Source: Lachnospiraceae bacterium (GTDB lineage Bacteria; Bacillota; Clostridia; Lachnospirales; Lachnospiraceae). From it: a stretch of 64,000 nucleotides of DNA. Position numbers and translations under genes: made by a program. Of this stretch, positions 18,322 to 26,225 are shown in pieces; the first letter of the stretch is position 1; the number at the start of each line of letters is the position of its first letter. The notes beneath the pieces are model-generated. The model saw only the letters and a program-made list of their open reading frames with translations. It was not told where the DNA came from and searched no databases. The stretch covers positions 26,297-90,296 of the forward strand of contig JAAWAC010000027.1 of assembly GCA_022791975.1 (NCBI GenBank), given 5' to 3'.

Positions 18322-19632
18322 ATGGATCGGAAACAAAAAGTAATGAATGGGGGCATCTGGCTTTTGATTTTTATGCTGGGTGTCTATATATTGGGATATG
18401 GAATAAAGGGACAGCCGGTGAAGCGGGCGGTCTATGCCTGTGCCAAGCTTTTGTCAGGGGTGGAATTCACTCTGCAAAAATCCGCTGCCCGGCTGATCTT
18501 TCCAGGGCTTTTGTATTCGGCCCGGGAACCAGGGGAAGCGAATGGGGTGGAGGATATTCTGGTGAGCTGGGCCTGGGAGTTGTTCCCTATTTACGAGTTT
18601 GTGTGTGGCCAGGAGCTGTACGAGACGGAAATTGAGAGCGGTTCCATATACGATCTGCTGCTGGCCAGAAGATCCAGGGAGGAACAGGAACAGCAGGCCC
18701 GGGAGGAGGAAGAAAGGCTAGCCCAGGAGGAGCAGCAAGCCCAGGAGGAGCAACAGGCCCAGGAGGAGCTGTTAGCCCAGATGGAGGCGGAAAATCAGGC
18801 GGTTCTGGAGGAGCAGAACCAGGAGGCGGAGGAAAACGGAGAATTTCCAGGGGTGGAATATACGGCGGAACAACTTTCTGATTTTTCCTTTGTGCGCAAT
18901 ACTTTTTATACCATTTCCAGCACCACGGATATTAGCCCGGAGCTGTTGGATGCGCCTAGGATGGCAACCATGGACCTGGGCCTGCAAAATGACGCCTCAG
19001 AGCCCCAGATCCTGATTTATCACACCCATTCCCAGGAGGGCTTTGTGGATTCTGTGGAGGGGGATATGAGCACCACCATTGTGGGGGTGGGAGACCGGCT
19101 CACCCAGATTCTTCAGGATAAGTATGGCTATAATGTAATACATAATACCAATGTGTACGATTTTGTTGACGGAAAGCTGGATAGGAACCAGGCCTATTCC
19201 AGGGCTCTGCCGGAAATCGAGGCCATATTGGCCCAGTACCCTTCCATTGAGGTGGTTATCGATCTGCATCGGGACGGAGTGGACGAGAGCCTGCACCTGG
19301 TGAAGGAGGTAGATGGAAAGCCCACCGCCCAGTTTATGTTTTTCAATGGTCTCAGCTACAGCACCCGCAACGGACCCATTGACTATCTGGAAAACCCCTA
19401 CATAGAGGACAATCTGGCATTTTCCTTACAGCTAAAGCTGGCTAGTGAGAAATACTATCCAGGGCTTGCCCGGCGGATTTTTCTCAAAGGATTGCGCTAT
19501 AATCTCCATGTGCGTCCCAAGAGCGTGCTGGTGGAGGCGGGAGCTCAGACCAATACCCTGGAGGAGATGATGAATGCCATGGAGCCCCTGGCAGATGTAT
19601 TGCACCATGTGTTGGGGAACCCACAGGGATGA
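18322..19632 (+). CDS. spoIIP: SpoIIP, engulfment peptidoglycan hydrolase
   Basis: SpoIIP is a zinc amidase/endopeptidase that works with SpoIID and SpoIIM to remodel septal peptidoglycan so the mother cell can engulf the forespore. The N-terminal membrane helix lies at about residues 12-30. A Glu/Gln-rich, probably helical linker (about 118-175, many EEQQAQ units) leads to the catalytic domain with ILIYHTHSQEGF and VVIDLHRDGVDES, whose histidines are likely zinc ligands, and PKSVLVEAGAQTNT. ATG 18322 is preferred over a GTG at 18265, which overlaps gpr. The length is near 436 residues. Confidence 0.94.
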   Translation: MDRKQKVMNGGIWLLIFMLGVYILGYGIKGQPVKRAVYACAKLLSGVEFTLQKSAARLIFPGLLYSAREPGEANGVEDILVSWAWELFPIYEFVCGQELYETEIESGSIYDLLLARRSREEQEQQAREEEERLAQEEQQAQEEQQAQEELLAQMEAENQAVLEEQNQEAEENGEFPGVEYTAEQLSDFSFVRNTFYTISSTTDISPELLDAPRMATMDLGLQNDASEPQILIYHTHSQEGFVDSVEGDMSTTIVGVGDRLTQILQDKYGYNVIHNTNVYDFVDGKLDRNQAYSRALPEIEAILAQYPSIEVVIDLHRDGVDESLHLVKEVDGKPTAQFMFFNGLSYSTRNGPIDYLENPYIEDNLAFSLQLKLASEKYYPGLARRIFLKGLRYNLHVRPKSVLVEAGAQTNTLEEMMNAMEPLADVLHHVLGNPQG

Positions 19633-19695
19633 AAATAGGGGAGTATTTATTTTTGGGAAATCTCGAAAAGAGAAATTTGAAAGAAAATATCTGAA

Positions 19696-19741
19696 AAGGC
19701 GGGGAACCTAACATTATAATGGATGTCAGGTTCCCCGCCTT
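19696..19741. terminator. bidirectional terminator
   Basis: AAGGCGGGGAACCT (19696-19709) and AGGTTCCCCGCCTT (19728-19741) form a perfect 14-bp stem. Read minus, the stem is followed by TTTTC; read plus, by a weaker T-rich stretch. It closes spoIIP and the convergent small gene at 19852-20034. Confidence 0.8.
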
Positions 19742-19804
19742 GGCTAGATTTTCATGAATGCTGGACTTTTGCGTTTCCAGACCTGTTTGGTAGATTTTTG
19801 GAAT

Positions 19805-19830
19805 TGGCATACCGGTTTTCTGGTATGCCA
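19805..19830. repeat. spaced inverted repeat TGGCATACC / GGTATGCCA
   Basis: TGGCATACC (19805-19813) and GGTATGCCA (19822-19830) are separated by eight bases. The same nine-base half-site forms the perfect palindrome at 20104-20121. No T run follows on either strand, so it does not look like a terminator. It lies just downstream of the small minus-strand gene. Confidence 0.65.
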
Positions 19831-19851
19831 GGTGATAAAAAAAATAAAGCC

Positions 19852-20034
19852 TTATGCGCCAATTACCGGATGTCTCCGATTGCCGATGGAAGCTTCCACG
19901 GTGCTGGAAACCCAGTTCTTTTCTCCTACCAGAATGCCACTGCTCACGGAATAGGGATGGCAATTTCCCAGTTTCTGTGCAAGTGCTCCCAGATAATCAT
20001 GGGTTCCTTTGGATTCTTTATATGCTCTTTTCAT
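19852..20034 (-). CDS. small protein of 60 residues, unknown function
   Basis: I do not recognise this protein. It is short (60 residues), moderately basic at the N-terminus (MKRAYKESKGTHDYLGALAQ), and has no membrane helix or cysteine pair beyond a single Cys. It is supported as a real gene by an excellent ribosome site (AAGGAGG, seven to eight bases before the ATG), a near-consensus promoter about 60 bases upstream and a strong terminator downstream. The promoter spacer is a perfect palindrome, so expression is probably controlled by a dedicated repressor. It could also be a remnant of a longer gene; both flanks lack a continuing frame. Confidence 0.55.
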   Translation of the reverse strand: MKRAYKESKGTHDYLGALAQKLGNCHPYSVSSGILVGEKNWVSSTVEASIGNRRHPVIGA

Positions 20035-20097
20035 ATTGTTTTCCTCCTTATTCAAATAAATGTTAGGTTGGTGTTCCTGTTTGCTTGCTACGGTCTT

Positions 20098-20126
20098 ATT
20101 ATATGGCATACCGGTATGCCAGTCAA
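20098..20126 (-). promoter_or_regulatory. promoter with palindromic operator in spacer
   Basis: On the minus strand TTGACT (20126-20121), exactly 17 bases, TATAAT (20103-20098). The spacer is occupied by the perfect 18-bp palindrome TGGCATACCGGTATGCCA (20104-20121), whose outermost base overlaps the -35 box. A protein bound there would block polymerase. It drives the small gene ending at 19852. Confidence 0.7.
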
Positions 20127-20183
20127 GTGGTTTTTGAAAAATTTCTAGATTTTGTAAAAAATGTAGGTTTTTGAAAGGAGTTT

Positions 20184-20204
20184 AATTTCCAATTTGTGGA
20201 AATT
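20184..20204. promoter_or_regulatory. inverted repeat upstream of peptide-transport promoter
   Basis: AATTTCCA (20184-20191), five bases, TGGAAATT (20197-20204): a perfect 8-bp inverted repeat about 48 bases before the -35 box of the opp-type operon. It is an operator candidate; the regulator is unknown. Confidence 0.4.
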
Positions 20205-20251
20205 TCTGGACCTTATTTTGTCAATAGAACAAGAATAATCAAAGAAAAGGC

Positions 20252-20280
20252 TTGAAAATCCTTTTTTATACTGTTATACT
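20252..20280 (+). promoter_or_regulatory. sigma-A-type promoter of peptide ABC operon
   Basis: TTGAAA (20252-20257), 17 bases, TATACT (20275-20280). The predicted transcript starts near 20287, only about a dozen bases before a terminator-like hairpin. Confidence 0.65.
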
Positions 20281-20298
20281 ATTTTAATATATCGCATA

Positions 20299-20349
20299 AC
20301 GGAGTTATGGGGATATCGAAAGGGGATATTTCGAAACTCCGTTTTTTTT
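20299..20349 (+). terminator. leader terminator/attenuator before peptide ABC operon
   Basis: ACGGAGTT (20299-20306) pairs with AACTCCGT (20335-20342), with an inner TCGAAA/TTTCGA stem, and is followed by eight T (20342-20349). It sits between the promoter and the first gene, so most transcripts would stop unless the hairpin is bypassed. No known riboswitch class is recognisable. Confidence 0.65.
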
Positions 20350-20406
20350 GGAGGCCGGACTTTACTTGGATAAAGCAGCGGCAATACGTATCGGGAGGAA
20401 GCCGTT

Positions 20407-21366
20407 TTGGAAAAGCTTTTGGAAGTGAAAAATCTGAATGTGGATTTTGTAAACCGGGACGACACGGTGCGGGTCATCTCAAATTTGTCCTTTTCTCTGG
20501 GAAAAAGTGAGGTGCTGGGAATCGTAGGGGAGTCCGGCAGCGGAAAAAGTGTTACCTCCCTGTCTATTATGCGCCTGTTAAACGGGGCGTCCGCCCGGGT
20601 GCGAGGAACCATCTCCTTTGAGGGGACGGATTTGCTTTCTCTGAGCGAGAAGGAAATGCAGGCAGTGCGGGGAAACCAGATTGCCATGATTTTTCAGGAG
20701 CCCATGACTTCCCTGAATCCCATTTTGACCTGCGGACGACAAATTATGGAGCCTTTACTGCTGCACAATAAGATCAGTAAAAAGGCGGCGGCTGACAGGG
20801 CATTGCATCTTTTGGAGCTTTGCGGGATTCCAGATGCGAAAAACCGGTTTCATGAGTATCCCCATCAGATGTCCGGGGGGATGCGCCAGCGGGTGATGAT
20901 TGCCATAGCTCTGGCCTGTAGTCCTAAGCTTCTGATAGCGGACGAGCCTACCACAGCACTGGATGTGACTATCCAGGCTCAGATTCTGGAGCTGATGAAG
21001 GATATCCGGAAACAGAATGACATGAGTATTATGATGATTACCCACGATTTGGGGATTATTTCCGATTTTTGTGACCGTGTGTTGATTATGTACACAGGAG
21101 AGATTTTCGAGGCAGCTACGGTAAAACAGTTGTTTCAAGAGCCCCTGCATCCCTACACCCAGGGACTGTTGCAGGCGTTGCCGCGGATTTCCCGCCAGAC
21201 AGACCGGCTGGAGGCCATTGAGGGGATGGTTCCGGATGCGGGACAGATGCCAAAAGGCTGTCATTTTCATCCCCGGTGCAAATACGCCCAGGAGCGCTGT
21301 AAGAAGGAGCGGCCGGAGCTTCAGGAGCTGCCAGGCGGCCGGTGTGTGCGCTGCTTCCGGGTTTAA
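20407..21366 (+). CDS. oppD: peptide ABC transporter ATPase, OppD/DppD type
   Basis: First of two ATPases of a peptide or nickel importer, 319 residues. Walker [10 protein letters not shown] loop [16 protein letters not shown], signature [15 protein letters not shown], Walker [13 protein letters not shown] and H loop MITHDLG are all present. The C-terminal OppD/OppF extension with [14 protein letters not shown] carries cysteines that in some relatives bind an Fe-S cluster. The start is TTG 20407, eight bases behind GGGAGG. Gene order is D-F-A-B-C, so the operon is complete. Regulation probably involves the leader hairpin and inverted repeat upstream. Confidence 0.92.
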   Translation: MEKLLEVKNLNVDFVNRDDTVRVISNLSFSLGKSEVLGIVGESGSGKSVTSLSIMRLLNGASARVRGTISFEGTDLLSLSEKEMQAVRGNQIAMIFQEPMTSLNPILTCGRQIMEPLLLHNKISKKAAADRALHLLELCGIPDAKNRFHEYPHQMSGGMRQRVMIAIALACSPKLLIADEPTTALDVTIQAQILELMKDIRKQNDMSIMMITHDLGIISDFCDRVLIMYTGEIFEAATVKQLFQEPLHPYTQGLLQALPRISRQTDRLEAIEGMVPDAGQMPKGCHFHPRCKYAQERCKKERPELQELPGGRCVRCFRV

Positions 21367-21388
21367 CCAAAGAAAGGTTTGAGGAAGA

Positions 21389-22399
21389 ATGAGTGAAGAA
21401 ATCCTGTTAAAGGCGGAGGGAATCCGGCAATATTTTACCGTGAAAAAGGAGCGGGGAAAAAAGGCCCTCTTAAAGGCTGTGGATGGCGTGGATCTGGAGA
21501 TTTATCAGGGAGAGACTCTGGGGCTGGTGGGAGAATCTGGCTGTGGGAAATCTACCCTGGGAAAAACCTTTCTTAGATTGTATCCCTTAACCGGTGGGCA
21601 GATCTGGTTTCATGGAGCTGATATCTCTGCCTTAAAGGGAAAGGACCTAAAGGAATTTCGCTGCAAAGCTCAGATGATTTTTCAGGACCCCTCCTCCTGT
21701 CTCAATCCCCGCAGGAGAATCTGCGAGATTCTGGAGGAGCCTTTTGTAATTCATGGGCTTTATTCCCGGGAGGAGCGACAGCAGAAGATTCGGGAGCTGT
21801 GTGATATGGTGGGATTATCCCATGTTTATCTGGAGCGGTATCCCCATGAGATGTCCGGCGGGCAAAAACAGCGTGTGGGAATTGCCAGGGCATTGGCTTT
21901 GAAGCCGGAGCTGATTGTCTGCGATGAGCCGGTGTCCGCCCTGGATGTGTCCATTCAGGCCCAGGTGTTGAATTTGCTCCAGGATCTCCAGTGTCAGCTG
22001 AATCTGACTTATTTGTTTATTTCCCATAATTTAAGTGTGGTGAAGCACTGCTGCCAGCGCATTGGGGTCATGTATCTGGGAAAGATCGTGGAGTTAGCTC
22101 CCGCTGAGCGGATCTATGACCATGCGGTGCATCCCTATACCCAGGCCTTGATCTCTGCCATCCCTCTGATTGAGGAGGGAGAACAGGAGGGATATCAACG
22201 GCCGGAGCGCAAGCTTCTCACCGGAGATCTGCCAAGTCCCATTGACCCGCCCTCAGGCTGTGCCTTTCACACCCGCTGTCCCTATGCGAGGGAGTGTTGC
22301 AGACAGGAGGTGCCGGCCCTCACCCAGGTGGAGCCGGGACATTATGTGGCCTGTCATTTCCGGGAGGAGGTAAAGAAGGCCTGGAATATACAGGTATGA
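21389..22399 (+). CDS. oppF: peptide ABC transporter ATPase, OppF/DppF type
   Basis: Second ATPase of the importer, 336 residues. Walker A GESGCGKST, Q loop IFQDPSSCLNPRRRI, signature MSGGQKQRVGIARAL, Walker B LIVCDEPVSALD and H loop FISHNLS. The C-terminal extension contains GCAFHTRCPYARECC, the cysteine-bearing domain shared with OppD. It has 47% or so more charged residues near its N-terminus than OppD by eye (KKERGKKALLKA), typical of OppF. A ribosome site AAAGG lies before ATG 21389. It forms a heterodimer with OppD in this family. Confidence 0.92.
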   Translation: MSEEILLKAEGIRQYFTVKKERGKKALLKAVDGVDLEIYQGETLGLVGESGCGKSTLGKTFLRLYPLTGGQIWFHGADISALKGKDLKEFRCKAQMIFQDPSSCLNPRRRICEILEEPFVIHGLYSREERQQKIRELCDMVGLSHVYLERYPHEMSGGQKQRVGIARALALKPELIVCDEPVSALDVSIQAQVLNLLQDLQCQLNLTYLFISHNLSVVKHCCQRIGVMYLGKIVELAPAERIYDHAVHPYTQALISAIPLIEEGEQEGYQRPERKLLTGDLPSPIDPPSGCAFHTRCPYARECCRQEVPALTQVEPGHYVACHFREEVKKAWNIQV

Positions 22400-22450
22400 G
22401 GAGCGATGAGCTCTTTATATAGCATTTATATATAGAAGGAGGATTCGATT

Positions 22451-24118
22451 ATGAAAAAGAACCTGATATCCATACTGCTGGTTCTGGCCATGTCTGTGGG
22501 ACTTCTGTCCGGTTGTAGTGGCAGTGCGGGAAGCACCCAGACGCCGGCCGAGAACACGGAACAGCCCAGTAACCAGGAGGACAATGCCCAGACAGAGGCG
22601 CCTGCAGAGGCAGGAAAAACCATTGTCATAGGAGCTCAGTCAGACCTGGTGACTCTGGACCCGGGCAATATGTATGAGCCCTACGGCAATATGGTTTCCT
22701 ATGCAGCCTACGATATGTTGTATCGGGTACAGAGCGGTACCATGGGAACGCCGGAGCCCTCTGTGGCCACAGGCTATACCCTGGATGAGACCAATACAGT
22801 TTATACCTTTACCCTGCGGGATGATGTGGTGTTTGCCAGCGGAAATAAGCTTACCAGCAAGGATGTGGCCTGGAGCTTTAACCGGGTGCTGAATATGAAG
22901 GAGAGCAACGCTTACGCCAATATGAAGGTTGTGGACCATGTGGAGGCACCAGATGATTATACGGTGGTTGTCACGCTGACGGAGCCGGACGCTTCCTTCC
23001 TGGTAAAGCTTACCTCCAATGCCTACTGCATTCTGGACAGCGAGGTGGTAAAGGAGCACGGCGGCTCGGATAACGGCGGGGATACGGCCAAATCCTGGCT
23101 GGATACCACCAGTGCGGGAAGTGGTCCCTATATCATCGAGAGCTGGACTCCCAAGGAGCAGTTGGTATTGAAAAAGAATCCCAACTACTGGGGAGAGCAA
23201 AAGAACATTGATACGATTATTATGCGGGAGATGACCAGCGTGGATGCGCAGATCACTGCCCTGCAAAATAGAGAGATCGATATTGCCCTGGGGCTGAACA
23301 GTGAGACAGCCAAACAGCTGGAGGGCGTAGAACATGTGCAGATCGAGAAAGGGGTTACCGCCTTGCTGACTTTCCTGGTTATGAGCCGGGACGAGAGTTT
23401 GTCTCCTGAGATGTCCAATCCTCTGGTGCAGCAGGCCGTTCGCTACGCTCTGGACTATGAAGGAATCCTGACCCTGGGCGGTGAGGGTTGTACCATTCCT
23501 CTGAACTTTGTTCAGAGTGGCTTTGCAGGCGCTCAGACCAGAGACGCTTCCTACCGGGATCTGGACAAGGCAAAGGAGCTTATGAAGGAAGCCGGATATG
23601 AGAATGGCTTTTCTGTGACCCTGACCTGTGCCAACAACAATTCCGAGGGAACCGAGTGGACGGTGCTGGCCCAGAAGATTCAGCAGGATCTGGCGGAGAT
23701 CAATATAGATGTGCAGATAGAGACCCTGGAGACCACCCTGGTTTATGAGAAGATGCGGGATGCCAGCATGCCGTTTTACATTATGTTCTGGACCCCGGAT
23801 TACTATGACATCAACAACCAGTTTGCATTTATGCCGGGAGTTGGCGAGGAAGGTACAGCCTATGGAAACCGGGCAAAATGGGATGTGGACAGCGAGAATC
23901 AGGCCATGTTGGATCTGGCCAGCAAGATTTTTGTGGAGCCTGATGAGGACAAGCGTGCGGAGTATTCCAAGGAGCTTCAGGAGCTGTTTGATGTGGATAA
24001 CCCCTTTGCATTCCTTCTGCAGCATCCCAAGACCTATGCCTACCGCACGGATACTCTGGAATCTGCACCCTACAACGATTTGTGCAAGATCCAGTTGTGT
24101 GATTTAAAGGCAAAATAA
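22451..24118 (+). CDS. oppA: family-5 peptide-binding lipoprotein, OppA/DppA type
   Basis: The extracellular substrate-binding protein of the importer, 555 residues. A signal peptide ends in LLSGC (Cys22), followed by a Gln/Glu/Ala-rich tether to about residue 55. The SBP_bac_5 domain begins IVIGAQSDLVTLDPGN and includes LRDDVVFASGNKLTSKDVAWSFNR, the family signature, and SAGSGPYIIESWTPKEQLVLKKNPNYWG. It has AGAAGGAGG before ATG 22451. Peptide binding is the default reading; nickel or opine binding cannot be excluded from sequence. Confidence 0.92.
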   Translation: MKKNLISILLVLAMSVGLLSGCSGSAGSTQTPAENTEQPSNQEDNAQTEAPAEAGKTIVIGAQSDLVTLDPGNMYEPYGNMVSYAAYDMLYRVQSGTMGTPEPSVATGYTLDETNTVYTFTLRDDVVFASGNKLTSKDVAWSFNRVLNMKESNAYANMKVVDHVEAPDDYTVVVTLTEPDASFLVKLTSNAYCILDSEVVKEHGGSDNGGDTAKSWLDTTSAGSGPYIIESWTPKEQLVLKKNPNYWGEQKNIDTIIMREMTSVDAQITALQNREIDIALGLNSETAKQLEGVEHVQIEKGVTALLTFLVMSRDESLSPEMSNPLVQQAVRYALDYEGILTLGGEGCTIPLNFVQSGFAGAQTRDASYRDLDKAKELMKEAGYENGFSVTLTCANNNSEGTEWTVLAQKIQQDLAEINIDVQIETLETTLVYEKMRDASMPFYIMFWTPDYYDINNQFAFMPGVGEEGTAYGNRAKWDVDSENQAMLDLASKIFVEPDEDKRAEYSKELQELFDVDNPFAFLLQHPKTYAYRTDTLESAPYNDLCKIQLCDLKAK

Positions 24119-24132
24119 GTGACAGCCGTGAT

Positions 24133-24159
24133 ACCCGTGGGCCCTTTGGGTCCACGGGT
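24133..24159 (+). terminator. intercistronic hairpin after binding-protein gene
   Basis: ACCCGTGGGCCC, three T, GGGTCCACGGGT form a 12-bp stem with one G-T pair. No T run follows directly. Such hairpins behind binding-protein genes protect the upstream mRNA or partly stop transcription, giving more binding protein than permease. Confidence 0.6.
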
Positions 24160-24204
24160 CCCGGCGTATTATCTATATTTTTTATTTAGAAAGGGTGTGC
24201 CCTC

Positions 24205-25218
24205 TTGCTTCGCTATATTTTAAGACGAATTTCCCTGATGGTAGTACTGTTATTCGGGGTATCCATCATGGTATTTGCCATTTCTCATATGGTGCCCAGC
24301 AATCCTGCGGCAGCCAATTTGAGCCAGACGGCCCTAAACGATCCGGAGATTGTGGCGGCCTACGAGGCCAAATGGGGATTGGATAAACCTCTGTATGAGC
24401 AGTATTTCATCTATATGCAAAATTTATTAAAGGGAGATATGGGAACTTCCATCCGGACGGGTCGACCGGTTATGGACGATCTAAGACAGTATTTTCCGGC
24501 AACGCTGGAGCTGTCTATTTTCGCCATGATTTTTGCGGTTCTGTTGGGGGTGTTGTCCGGCGTGGTTTCGGCTGTGTTCCAGAATAAGCCCATAGACCAG
24601 GTTCTGCGTACCATTTCTGTCAGCGGTGTATCGCTGCCAAGTTTCTGGTTTGCCCTGGTGGTCATGTCCTTTTTCTGCGGAACGCTGAAATGGTTCCCCA
24701 GCGGAGGGCGCATTGATCCCAGACTTTTTAATCCCACAGGAGGAACGGGGCTCTATGTGATTGACGCCATTGCCTGGGGGGAGTGGGGAATGCTGAAAGA
24801 TTCCCTGGCTCATATTGTGCTGCCAGCCCTGGTGCTTGGATTTTTTACCATGGGACTGATTACCCGGCAGACCCGCAGCAACCTTTTGGAGACCATGTCT
24901 ATGGATTACATACGGACAGCCCGGGCCAAAGGAATGAAGGAAAGCCGGGTGGTTTGGGGACATGCCTTAAACAATGCCCTGATTCCGGTGATTACGGTGG
25001 CTGGCATGGGCTTTTGTAACCTGCTGGGAGGCATGGTGTTTGTGGAAAAGATTTTTTCCTGGCCGGGCATCGGGCAGTACGCCTATCTGTCGGCTACCAC
25101 ACTGGATTTTCCGGCTATCTGTGGGGTTTCTCTGCTGATAGCAGTGACCTATGTGATTGTGAACCTGTTGATTGACATTCTCTACGGTGTGATTGACCCG
25201 AGAATCCGTTATCAGTAG
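24205..25218 (+). CDS. oppB: peptide ABC transporter permease, OppB/DppB type
   Basis: A 337-residue membrane subunit with six predicted helices; the first is MLRYILRRISLMVVLLFGVSI-like. The BPD_transp_1 coupling loop is seen at DYIRTARAKGMKESRVVWGHALNNALIPV. It begins at TTG 24205, with a GGGTG ribosome site upstream, after a hairpin separating it from oppA. It pairs with the OppC-type permease 18 bases downstream. Confidence 0.92.
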   Translation: MLRYILRRISLMVVLLFGVSIMVFAISHMVPSNPAAANLSQTALNDPEIVAAYEAKWGLDKPLYEQYFIYMQNLLKGDMGTSIRTGRPVMDDLRQYFPATLELSIFAMIFAVLLGVLSGVVSAVFQNKPIDQVLRTISVSGVSLPSFWFALVVMSFFCGTLKWFPSGGRIDPRLFNPTGGTGLYVIDAIAWGEWGMLKDSLAHIVLPALVLGFFTMGLITRQTRSNLLETMSMDYIRTARAKGMKESRVVWGHALNNALIPVITVAGMGFCNLLGGMVFVEKIFSWPGIGQYAYLSATTLDFPAICGVSLLIAVTYVIVNLLIDILYGVIDPRIRYQ

Positions 25219-25236
25219 GCAGGAGGGGAGAATGTC

Positions 25237-26076
25237 ATGCAGGTGATAAAAGATATCTGGAAACAGAAAAATTTTATGTTTAAGCTGGGGGTTTTTATGT
25301 GCCTGGCCTGGGTGGTCATTGCAGTGTTTGCCTCTGTGCTGGCGCCTTTTGACCCGGTGAAGGATCAGGATATGCTGATTCGGTTTCAGCCTCCCAGTGG
25401 GGAGCACCTATTTGGCACGGACAGCCTGGGAAGGGATGTGTTCAGCCGGGTGCTTTATGGCAGCCGCATTTCCCTGTCTGCAGGGGTAGTGACTGTACTG
25501 GTCTCTTTTGTGGTAGGAATCCTGTTTGGCGGTATTGCCGGGTATACGGGAGGGCTTGTGGATGACGTGATGATGCGTATCAGCGAGATGATCCAGTCCT
25601 TCCCGCCTTTGATTCTGGCTATGGTGATTGCGGCAGCATTGGGGCCTAATATTTCCAATTCCATTTTGGCCATGGCCATTATCTGGTGGCCCAATTATGC
25701 CAGGTTGACGCGAAGCATTGTTATATCTGTGAAGGAAAATGATTATATTACTGCCAGCCGTTTGATGGGGGCCTCCCATCTGCGGATTTTGTTCAAGGAA
25801 ATTTTGCCCAATAGCCTGGGATCCATGATTGTTATGGCAACCCTGGATCTGGGAAATGCAATCCTGATGTTTTCAGGGCTGAGCTTTTTAGGGCTGGGTG
25901 TGCAGCCGCCTCTGGCGGAATGGGGAGCCATGGTCAGCGATGGCGTGTTGAATTTTAACTACTGGTGGATTGCCACCTTCCCGGGACTGGCTATTTTTAC
26001 CGTAGCCATTGGTGCAAATTTCGTGGGCGACGGCCTGCGGGATTTTTTGGACCCCAGAATGCGGCGGCGGGCCTAG
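25237..26076 (+). CDS. oppC: peptide ABC transporter permease, OppC/DppC type
   Basis: A 279-residue membrane subunit. The N-terminal OppC_N segment (FKLGVFMCLAWVVIAVFASVLAPFDPV) precedes HLFGTDSLGRDVFSRVLYGSRISL, the classical DppC/OppC signature, and the coupling loop NDYITASRLMGASHLRILFKEILPNSLG. Six helices are expected. It ends LRDFLDPRMRRR. It is the last gene of the importer; 149 bases follow before the zinc-ribbon gene, without a clear terminator. Confidence 0.92.
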   Translation: MQVIKDIWKQKNFMFKLGVFMCLAWVVIAVFASVLAPFDPVKDQDMLIRFQPPSGEHLFGTDSLGRDVFSRVLYGSRISLSAGVVTVLVSFVVGILFGGIAGYTGGLVDDVMMRISEMIQSFPPLILAMVIAAALGPNISNSILAMAIIWWPNYARLTRSIVISVKENDYITASRLMGASHLRILFKEILPNSLGSMIVMATLDLGNAILMFSGLSFLGLGVQPPLAEWGAMVSDGVLNFNYWWIATFPGLAIFTVAIGANFVGDGLRDFLDPRMRRRA

Positions 26077-26225
26077 AGGTTCCGGCAGTTGGGACTGTTT
26101 TTGAAGAAGATTTTTGGGAGTATGGAAATGCCTTGTAATTTTTTTCCCAGTAGGATAAAATAAGTCCAGAAGAGAGGAAATGGAGCAGGCGAAAAGACGT
26201 CTGCCATACAAGGGAGGAAGTTGGA

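Noticed and set aside
19696..20121. A miniature transposable element bounded by the TGGCATACC repeats.
   Set aside because: The repeats are internal palindromes and not terminal repeats of a unit, and no target-site duplication is visible; an operator role fits better.
20150..20215. A possible CodY box before the peptide importer.
   Set aside because: The best match to AATTTTCWGAAAATT that I could align by eye has four mismatches, too weak to claim.
22640..24025. A 461-residue antisense frame over the peptide-binding protein gene.
   Set aside because: Composition is unlike a protein with any known motif, no ribosome site is present, and the sense strand encodes a clear SBP_bac_5 protein.
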